In this document: positions 6,545 to 11,020 of the stretch, one piece after another
Numbering within the stretch: position 1 is the first letter of the stretch
Layout: each line of letters begins with the position of its first letter
Assembly: GCA_030917225.1 (NCBI GenBank)
Contig: JAUPVD010000278.1
Location: forward strand, 1-11,020
DNA: 11,020 nucleotides
Direction of reading: 5' to 3'
From: Pseudomonadota bacterium
Lineage (GTDB): Bacteria; Pseudomonadota; Gammaproteobacteria; Burkholderiales; Rhodocyclaceae
The notes under the pieces: generated by a model
The model's database searches: none
Seen by the model: the letters and a program-made list of their open reading frames with translations, nothing else
What the model was told of the DNA's origin: nothing
Program-made: the position numbers and the translations under genes

Positions 6545-7474
6545 ATGAAGCTGGCGCTCGGTCCCTTGTTGTACTTCTGGACCAAGGAAGAAGTACTGAA
6601 TTTTTATGCCGAGATGGCGCAGAACCCGGCCATCGAGATCATCTATGTCGGCGAAGTCGTCTGCTCGCGCCGCCAGCAGATGCGCACCGCCGACTGGGTC
6701 GGGCTGGCGCGCGACCTGACCGATGCCGGCAAGGAAGTGGTGGTGTCGGCGCAGGCGCTGCTGGAGTCGGAAAGCGATCTCAAGGCGATGCGCCGGCTGA
6801 TCGACGAACTGGCGGAGAATCCCGGCTGCAGCATCGAGGCCAACGACCTCGGTGCGGTCAATCTGGTGCAGGGCGGCAAGCCTTTCGTCGCCGGCCCACA
6901 CCTCAACATCTACAACGAGGAAACGCTGGCCACCTATGCCCGCTATGGCATGAAACGCTGGGTGCCGCCGCTGGAGGCCGACCGCAAGCTGATCGATCTC
7001 CTGCACAAGAGTCGCCCGGCAGGTGTCGAAACCGAGGTCTTCGTCTTCGGCAAGCTGCCGTTGGCCTTCTCGGCGCGCTGCTTCACCGCCCGCCACTACA
7101 ACCTGAACAAGGACGACTGCCAGTTCAAGTGTCTTGACCACCCCGAGGGCATGACACTGAAGACCCGCGAAGGGCAGGCCTTCCTGTGCATCAACGGTAT
7201 CCAGACCATGTCGGCGCAGAGTTACAATCTGCTCGGCGAGGTGGCGACAATGCGCGAAATGGGCATCGACATCATCCGCGTCAGCCCGCAGCCAAAATAC
7301 ACGACGGAAATCGTTGCCGCCTTCGATGCTGCGCGTCGCGGTGAATTGACATCAGCTGCGGCGAGTACCAACCCTGCGTGGAACAGCGAAGGGCTGGTCG
7401 ATGGCTACTGGTTTGGCGACGCGGGCATCGTTCAGCGCAACGGCCAGGCCGTAGCCGAACTGCAAGGAGCATGA
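6545..7474 (+). CDS. ubiV: UbiV, O2-independent ubiquinone hydroxylation subunit (U32 family)
   Basis: UbiV (formerly YhbV), partner of UbiU in the anaerobic ubiquinone hydroxylation complex; cytosolic and [4Fe-4S]-containing. The 309-residue product has the U32 fold signature with N-terminal [10 protein letters not shown] and [11 protein letters not shown]. Cysteines C40, C179, C192 and C196 have the same internal spacing (Cx12Cx3C for the last three) as the E. coli cluster ligands recalled as C39/C180/C193/C197. An additional cysteine, C95, is outside that pattern. The start at 6545 is set by GGAGG 7 bases upstream. The stop overlaps an ATGA with the first possible ubiT ATG. Both iron-sulfur proteins have intact cluster ligands, so the pathway is predicted functional. 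Confidence 0.96.
   Translation: MKLALGPLLYFWTKEEVLNFYAEMAQNPAIEIIYVGEVVCSRRQQMRTADWVGLARDLTDAGKEVVVSAQALLESESDLKAMRRLIDELAENPGCSIEANDLGAVNLVQGGKPFVAGPHLNIYNEETLATYARYGMKRWVPPLEADRKLIDLLHKSRPAGVETEVFVFGKLPLAFSARCFTARHYNLNKDDCQFKCLDHPEGMTLKTREGQAFLCINGIQTMSAQSYNLLGEVATMREMGIDIIRVSPQPKYTTEIVAAFDAARRGELTSAAASTNPAWNSEGLVDGYWFGDAGIVQRNGQAVAELQGA
7464..7469 (+). promoter_or_regulatory. Ribosome binding site deciding the ubiT start
   Basis: AAGGAG ends one base before an ATG at 7471 and 7 bases before a second in-frame ATG at 7477. Only the second has normal spacing, so ubiT probably starts at 7477; the 7471 ATG would overlap the ubiV stop as ATGA. Confidence 0.7.
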
Positions 7475-7476
7475 AC

Positions 7477-7953
7477 ATGAATCAAGGTTTCACGATACCG
7501 AAGTTCCAGCTTCCCGGCTTTGTCGCTCGCCTTGGCGAAAAGCTGCCGCAGTGGCCGCATGCCGTCGCGCTGACCACGGCGCTGAATGCTGCCGTGAAGA
7601 TGAATCTGCTGCCGGAAGAGAGCCTTGAGCCGATGCAGGACAAGACCTTTCTGGTGCAGGTAATCGATACCGGCGGCCAAGCCTCCTTCACTTACCGCAA
7701 CGGCTTTTTCCGCCCGATCTTCAGGCCGGTCGGCTCGCCTGACCTGGCCTTCCGCGCCAATCTCTCGGCTTTTCTTCAGGTGGCTTCACGCCAGGAGGAT
7801 CCGGATACGCTGTTCTTCAACCGCGAGTTGTCGATCGAGGGTGATACCGAACTCGGGCTGTTGGTGAAGAACATGCTGGACGCAGTCGATCTGTCCCAGT
7901 TCCGGCCGCAGCTGCCCAAGCTTCCGTTCAGCCTGCCACTCGGACAACGCTGA
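7477..7953 (+). CDS. ubiT: UbiT, SCP2-domain lipid carrier for anaerobic ubiquinone synthesis
   Basis: UbiT (formerly YhbT) is a small SCP2-domain accessory protein of the oxygen-independent ubiquinone pathway, thought to bind hydrophobic intermediates and to be the anaerobic counterpart of UbiJ. The 158-residue product has an SCP2 fold at about residues 40-145. The diagnostic block around QEDPDTLFFNRELSIEGDTE (about residues 107-126), followed by LGLLVKNMLDAVDL, closely matches the E. coli protein. The N-terminal region FTIPKFQLPGFVARLGEKLP is proline-rich and amphipathic and may contact the membrane (inference). It is slightly shorter than the E. coli protein (about 174 residues), mainly at the C-terminus. 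It is third in the operon, 2 bases after ubiV using the ATG at 7477; 7471 is an alternative start. In E. coli ubiT is divergent from ubiUV; here all three are codirectional. Confidence 0.95.
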   Translation: MNQGFTIPKFQLPGFVARLGEKLPQWPHAVALTTALNAAVKMNLLPEESLEPMQDKTFLVQVIDTGGQASFTYRNGFFRPIFRPVGSPDLAFRANLSAFLQVASRQEDPDTLFFNRELSIEGDTELGLLVKNMLDAVDLSQFRPQLPKLPFSLPLGQR

Positions 7954-7971
7954 TCGCGCTGATCGGCCTGG
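7951..7971 (+). repeat. 9-base iterated motif at the ubiT stop codon
   Basis: Starting at the ubiT TGA, the 9-base units TGATCGCGC and TGATCGGCC follow each other and then CTG. Over these 21 bases the sequence differs at only three positions (the third being the last base) from the minus-strand sequence that starts at the stop codon of the response-regulator gene (1595 down to 1575). No T-run follows, and only a weak 5-base-pair hairpin (GCCTG 7966-7970 with CAGGC 7978-7982) is possible. Confidence 0.5.
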
Positions 7972-7998
7972 CGGGTACAGGCGGACGCTGGCGGCGCG

Positions 7999-8355
7999 TC
8001 AGTGTGCGCCGGGGATGACGAAAGCCGGGAAGCTGCCGGTGTCGAGGAAATTGACCTCGGGGATTTCGTTGGCCAACGCCAGCAGGTCGTTGATCTGCTG
8101 GTATTCGAAGCAATAAAACTCCCGGATCACGTCAAATACGAGGACCCCCTCGGCCGCAAGCGCGTCCTCGGTCTCTGCAACGATGCGCTTGGCGCGCTTG
8201 CTGGCGGTATCCTGATCCGTATCGGCGAGAAACAGACGAAGGTGCTGCGAAAAGCCGGCCATCTCCATCCTGTGCACGAGTTCCTCCCAGATCCTGCGGC
8301 AGGTCGTGGCGGAATGGTGCTTGTAGTCAAGGTTGATGATGACGGCGCTTTTCAT
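7999..8355 (-). CDS. Small protein of unknown function
   Basis: I do not recognise a characterised family. The 118-residue product begins MKSAVIINLDYKHH, is rich in charged residues, and has no signal peptide or membrane helix, so it is probably cytosolic. It alternates predicted strands (AVIINLD, RLFLADTD, VLVFDVI) with helices (CRRIWEELVHRMEMAGF, ASKRAKRIVAETEDAL), suggesting a compact alpha/beta fold. C100-odd positions hold an aromatic run, REFYCFEYQQ, and the tail ends FPAFVIPGAH. The ATG at 8355 is chosen because it begins the first strand; an in-frame ATG at 8382 would add nine residues, and neither has a good ribosome binding site. It is convergent with ubiT (45-base gap) and follows the MoaD-like gene after 146 bases on the same strand. 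Its coding potential is supported by length, codon pattern and the lack of a better competing frame. Confidence 0.7.
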   Translation of the reverse strand: MKSAVIINLDYKHHSATTCRRIWEELVHRMEMAGFSQHLRLFLADTDQDTASKRAKRIVAETEDALAAEGVLVFDVIREFYCFEYQQINDLLALANEIPEVNFLDTGSFPAFVIPGAH

Positions 8356-8501
8356 GGCTTGTTGCTTGCTGACCGGGAACATGAAGAAGTGTTAACGATA
8401 GCAAACCGGCTCAAGTTGGCCTCGACCGTTCGTCACGCCCCGGTGGCCGGCGGTCGCAGTCAGTGATTTGTCAGTGGCAATGGCCGATTCCACCTGTACC
8501 G

Positions 8502-8813
8502 TCAGCCGACGCTGATTTCACCCTCAATCACCCGGGTCGTGCGCGGCACGATGCTGATGACTTCCTGGCCTTCGATTGGCGTGGCGACACCGTTCATCGC
8601 CCGAATGCTCATGGCCCCGAGATAGACGTCGAACGCGGGTTGCAACTGGCCGTTGCTGCGTACGATCCTGCCAGCCAGTCGCGGGTACGCATGCTCCAGC
8701 GCATGCAGGGCGTCGGCAACGGTGTCGCCGCTGGCAGTGACTTCCTCGCGGCCGTCGACCAGCCGGCGCAAGGGAAGGGGAATGTGAATGGAAACAACCG
8801 GTGATTCGATCAT
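8502..8813 (-). CDS. MoaD/ThiS-like beta-grasp protein lacking terminal Gly-Gly
   Basis: The 103-residue cytosolic product resembles MoaD/ThiS/CysO small sulfur-carrier proteins: a first strand VVSIHIPLPLRRLVDGREEV, then ASGDTVADALHALEHAYPRL (strand-turn-helix typical of the fold), then AFDVYLGAMSIRAM and the late loop GQEVISIVP. Sulfur carriers end in Gly-Gly, which is adenylated and thiocarboxylated. Here the chain continues about 12 residues past the usual end (TTRVIEGEISVG) and ends in a single glycine, so the classic chemistry is in doubt. It could act in another role, be processed, or be a structural relative. The start at 8813 is secured by AGGAGG at 8820-8825, 6 bases upstream. It lies 75 bases downstream of the yajD-like gene on the same strand. 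No molybdopterin or thiamine genes are nearby. Confidence 0.8.
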   Translation of the reverse strand: MIESPVVSIHIPLPLRRLVDGREEVTASGDTVADALHALEHAYPRLAGRIVRSNGQLQPAFDVYLGAMSIRAMNGVATPIEGQEVISIVPRTTRVIEGEISVG

Positions 8814-8819
8814 GGTGAG

Positions 8820-8825
8820 CCTCCT
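8820..8825 (-). promoter_or_regulatory. Strong ribosome binding site of the MoaD-like gene
   Basis: A full AGGAGG on the minus strand, 6 bases before the ATG at 8813, is the strongest Shine-Dalgarno sequence in the window. It suggests the product is made efficiently and independently of the upstream genes. Confidence 0.8.
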
Positions 8826-8888
8826 GCTCCAGCGCGTTTCTCTCTGATTGAGACAGCGTTTGGTGGCTGGGCGTTCCTGATCCCGGTG

Positions 8889-9266
8889 TCAGCGTGCCCG
8901 TGTTTTCAGCAGATCCTTCAGGTTGGCGAACGGCTGTGCGGTGGCGCGGCCGGCGGCCGGATCATCGCGAGCCCCCGCCTGTCTTGCTGCCTCCGCATCG
9001 AGTTCCCGCGCATGTTCGTTGTCGTGGCAATAGAGGCAGAGCAACTCCCAGTTGCTGCCATCGGGTGGGTTGTTGTCGTGGTTGTGGTCCTTGTGATGGA
9101 CTGTCAGCTCACGCAGATTGTCGCGCGTAAACTCGCGGCTGCAACGGCCGCAGATCCACGGAAACAGCTTGAGGGCGCGTTCCCGGTAGCCGGTCTCGCG
9201 CGCCTGGCGATCGCGGAGCGCCGCCGCGATCACCCGGTCGGTGTGTGCGCGCTTGGCGTCATTCAT
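8889..9266 (-). CDS. yajD: YajD-type HNH nuclease-fold protein
   Basis: Cytosolic 125-residue protein closely resembling E. coli YajD, an HNH-fold protein whose cellular role is not established. Zinc-type cysteine pairs C39/C42 (CGRCSREF) and C77/C80 (CLYCHDNEH) flank the HNH core: VHHKDHNHDNN with H57/H58, then N72 in GSNWELLCLYCH and H81/H85. The N-terminal GYRERALKLFPWICGRC and the C-terminal PFANLKDLLK also follow the E. coli protein, so the chain looks complete. The ATG at 9266 overlaps the last 8 bases of the lipase gene; GAG lies 7 bases upstream. The frame extends upstream to 9302, but that part overlaps the lipase C-terminus and has no family support. There is no sign of a toxin partner, intein, intron or restriction system, so mobile-element activity is not suggested. 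Confidence 0.93.
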   Translation of the reverse strand: MNDAKRAHTDRVIAAALRDRQARETGYRERALKLFPWICGRCSREFTRDNLRELTVHHKDHNHDNNPPDGSNWELLCLYCHDNEHARELDAEAARQAGARDDPAAGRATAQPFANLKDLLKTRAR

Positions 9267-10467
9267 GGTTGATCTCGTCGAGCCATGCCCGGATCTGTGC
9301 ATAGACTCTCGCTTCAGTGAGCAGGGCCATGTGGGCGATGCCGCCGAGACGGGTACTCTTCACGTCGCCGGTGATCGGATGTTCGGTGGCGCTGCCCAGT
9401 GTCACCAGACCATCGCCGAACCAGTCGGCAAGCGGGTGATCGACGTCGTCGGTGAGCGTGCTGCCGAGAAAGCGCAGGGCAATGTCGTGCGGGGTCGTCG
9501 GGCTGGCGCCGGGCCCGTGGCGCAGGTCCTTGACGCCCTGGCTGCGGGTTGCTGCAATCTTGCCCAGTGGCGCCGTAATGTCAGTCATCTGGAGTGCCGT
9601 GTTGACGGTATGCCCGAGCCGTTCCACTGGCGAGCCAAGGTGCGGCGAGCCGAGGCAGATCAGCATGCTGGTGGCCTGTGGCCAGTACAGATCTGCGGCG
9701 GCTGCCTGCTCGCAGGCGTTGCGTGCGATCAGCCCGCCCATGCTGTGGCCGATCAGTAGCAGTTCTTCGACTTCCTCCGGCCATGTGGCCAATAGTGCTT
9801 CCAGTACTACCGTCAATTGGCTGCCGTTGTCGGTGATCGGCAGTCCGGTGTTGTAGCGCAGATAGAGCGGGGTGTAGCCGAGTTCGGCCTGCAGCCTGGC
9901 GCCGAAATCAACCTCGACCTCACTTCCCCCACCGGGTTCCCAGCAGTGTTCGTCGAAAGCCAACCCGTGAATGAACAGGCAGATCCGCTTGCCGCCAGTC
10001 GGAAACGCCGTATCGAGGGCCTCGGTATCAAGCGGAACCTGGCGGCCATCGACATAGATACCCATGTCGATGGCCATGATGTTGCCGATGCCGGCGAGAT
10101 GGTCGCCGAAGGCTGCATTGAGTGCGCTACGCAGGCTGCTGGCAGCGCGGCTGGGCGGCCCTTCCGATTCTGGCAGCTGGCGCTCGATGGCAGCTGCGGC
10201 GCCAAAGACGCCGGTGGCACCATGATGGATTGCCGCGTAGACGCCGCCGGAAATGGCGTCGTGCATCATTTTTGCAAAAGCTGCTGGCCCGGCAACCAGT
10301 GGAATGCGGGTCAGGACATTGAATGATTTGCCGGCAATGGCTTGATGCATTTCCTGTACGCGCGCCGTCGTTCCCTGCACGGCGGCCTTGGCCGCATCGC
10401 TGTAGCCCGATTCTGGGCTGGGTGTCGGCATCGGGTGGGAGTGTGCTTTGTCTCGACTTCGTTTCAT
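9259..10467 (-). CDS. Alpha/beta-hydrolase (lipase/esterase, PGAP1-like)
   Basis: The 402-residue product has an alpha/beta-hydrolase domain at about residues 160-400. The oxyanion region is FIHGLAFDEHCWE, the nucleophile elbow is GHSMGG with S242, and probable acid and base are D352 (GDGLVTLGSA) and H379 (GGIAHMALL). Spacing and motifs resemble PGAP1-like lipases and esterases; the substrate is unknown. The first about 150 residues are not part of the hydrolase fold: a basic start (MKRSRDKAHSH), then a long Ala/Gly-rich helical stretch (e.g. GPAAFAKMMHDAISGGVYAA, GVFGAAAAIERQLP), perhaps membrane- or lipid-associated. There is no clear signal peptide. The start at 10467 lies 7 bases after the phosphodiesterase gene stop and is preferred over 10536, which overlaps that gene. 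Its 3' end overlaps yajD by 8 bases, indicating an operon. Confidence 0.87.
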   Translation of the reverse strand: MKRSRDKAHSHPMPTPSPESGYSDAAKAAVQGTTARVQEMHQAIAGKSFNVLTRIPLVAGPAAFAKMMHDAISGGVYAAIHHGATGVFGAAAAIERQLPESEGPPSRAASSLRSALNAAFGDHLAGIGNIMAIDMGIYVDGRQVPLDTEALDTAFPTGGKRICLFIHGLAFDEHCWEPGGGSEVEVDFGARLQAELGYTPLYLRYNTGLPITDNGSQLTVVLEALLATWPEEVEELLLIGHSMGGLIARNACEQAAAADLYWPQATSMLICLGSPHLGSPVERLGHTVNTALQMTDITAPLGKIAATRSQGVKDLRHGPGASPTTPHDIALRFLGSTLTDDVDHPLADWFGDGLVTLGSATEHPITGDVKSTRLGGIAHMALLTEARVYAQIRAWLDEINHE

Positions 10468-10474
10468 GGTCGTC

Positions 10475-11020
10475 TCACGCGTTGATGGTAACCAGCGGCA
10501 CCAGCATTTCGTCGGCGGAAATCCCGCCATGGACACCGAGCAGCGAGTAGCGACGCTCTCCCGGCAGCCAGTCCTTGATCGTCCAGTTTTCCTGCATCAC
10601 CAGCGCAAAATCACCGATGCGCGAGGCCAGTTTCGGGTGAGCCATACCAGGGCCAAACCACTGTTCGCTCAGCAGCCTGCCCCTGGAGATCACTTCGGCA
10701 CGGTCACCTAGTCGGGCATGAGCGCAGCGCTCGAAATTTTCTGCCGCTCCCGTCTTCAGGTAGCACCAGGCGACGCGCTGTTCGCCGCAGAGCGGCCGGG
10801 CCAGCATGTCGGCCAGTTCGGGGTGGTCGTCGAGCTGGATGACGCGGTCACTCGGGGAGTTGATGAAACCGTGGTCAGCGGTGACCAGCAAGGTGGTATC
10901 GCTGCCTTCGATCAGGGCGAGCATCGTGTCGAAGGCGATGCAGAACTGCTCGAGTACGTTCGCAACTTCTGCGCTGTCGATGCCGAAGCGATGTGCCGTG
11001 CTGTCGAGGACCGGCCAGTA
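10475..11020 (-). CDS. Alkaline-phosphatase-superfamily phosphodiesterase, C-terminal part
   Basis: C-terminal 181 residues of a type I phosphodiesterase/nucleotide pyrophosphatase-like protein of the alkaline phosphatase superfamily; the frame is open through the right edge and the N-terminus with the catalytic Thr/Ser lies outside. Visible signatures: YWPVLDSTAHRFGID (metal-ligand Asp and His), LLVTADHGFI (the paired Asp-His metal ligands) and near the end LLGVHGGISADEMLVPLV (the last metal-ligand His and the typical family C-terminus). Such enzymes hydrolyse phosphodiester or pyrophosphate bonds using two metals; the substrate cannot be told. The stop is 7 bases before the lipase start, so the two are likely cotranscribed; a phosphodiesterase and a lipase together could act on phospholipid-like substrates, but this is inference. 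Confidence 0.9.
   Translation of the reverse strand, partial: YWPVLDSTAHRFGIDSAEVANVLEQFCIAFDTMLALIEGSDTTLLVTADHGFINSPSDRVIQLDDHPELADMLARPLCGEQRVAWCYLKTGAAENFERCAHARLGDRAEVISRGRLLSEQWFGPGMAHPKLASRIGDFALVMQENWTIKDWLPGERRYSLLGVHGGISADEMLVPLVTINA

Noticed and set aside
6455..7141. Minus-strand open frame (228 codons) opposite ubiV
   Set aside because: Antisense to an unmistakable UbiV; composition typical of a mirror frame.
7954..7998. Intrinsic terminator after ubiT
   Set aside because: Only a 5-base-pair hairpin without a T-run can be drawn.
8463..8804. Plus-strand open frame opposite the MoaD-like gene
   Set aside because: The minus-strand frame has a beta-grasp pattern and a full AGGAGG; this one has neither.
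8889..9266. HNH gene as sign of a homing endonuclease or mobile element
   Set aside because: It matches the chromosomal YajD family over its full length and lacks intron, intein or transposon context.

Overview
The window reads as chromosomal DNA of a GC-rich (roughly 60%) facultatively anaerobic proteobacterium. A betaproteobacterium of the Rhodocyclales type (Dechloromonas/Azonexus-like) is my best guess. This is inferred from gene content (ubiUVT, a SCO protein, PAS-rich signalling, YajD) and codon style, not from a database match. Genes are tightly packed; no tRNA, rRNA, insertion sequence, CRISPR array or phage gene was seen, and no gene-free stretch exceeds about 150 bases.

Layout. (1) 1-1555, plus strand: the C-terminal part of a short-chain dehydrogenase, then a secreted SCO/SenC-type copper protein with an extra N-terminal domain. 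(2) 1593-5382, minus strand: a compact three-gene signalling operon, in transcription order a PstS-like periplasmic binding protein, a membrane PAS-PAS histidine kinase, and a response regulator whose output is an RsbW-like ATPase domain. Start and stop codons overlap at both junctions (TGATG and ATGA). (3) 5455-7953, plus strand: ubiU-ubiV-ubiT, the oxygen-independent ubiquinone hydroxylation pathway, in one operon. It sits behind a near-perfect FNR/ANR box placed exactly where a class II FNR activation site should lie relative to a -10 element. (4) 7999-11020, minus strand: an alkaline-phosphatase-superfamily phosphodiesterase (cut by the window edge), an alpha/beta-hydrolase lipase and a YajD-type HNH protein form one overlapping run. 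It is followed by a MoaD/ThiS-like beta-grasp protein with its own strong ribosome binding site and a small protein of unknown function.

How the parts fit. The 144-base divergent region 5383-5526 separates the signalling operon from ubiUVT, and one FNR box lies between the two promoters. The central theme is respiratory adaptation: anaerobic ubiquinone synthesis under an oxygen-responsive regulator, next to a two-component system with its own periplasmic binding protein. The most interesting items are the FNR/ubiUVT promoter architecture, the binding protein-kinase-ATPase regulator operon, the SCO fusion, a MoaD-like protein without the terminal Gly-Gly, and a shared 9-base iterated motif starting at the stop codons of two different genes.
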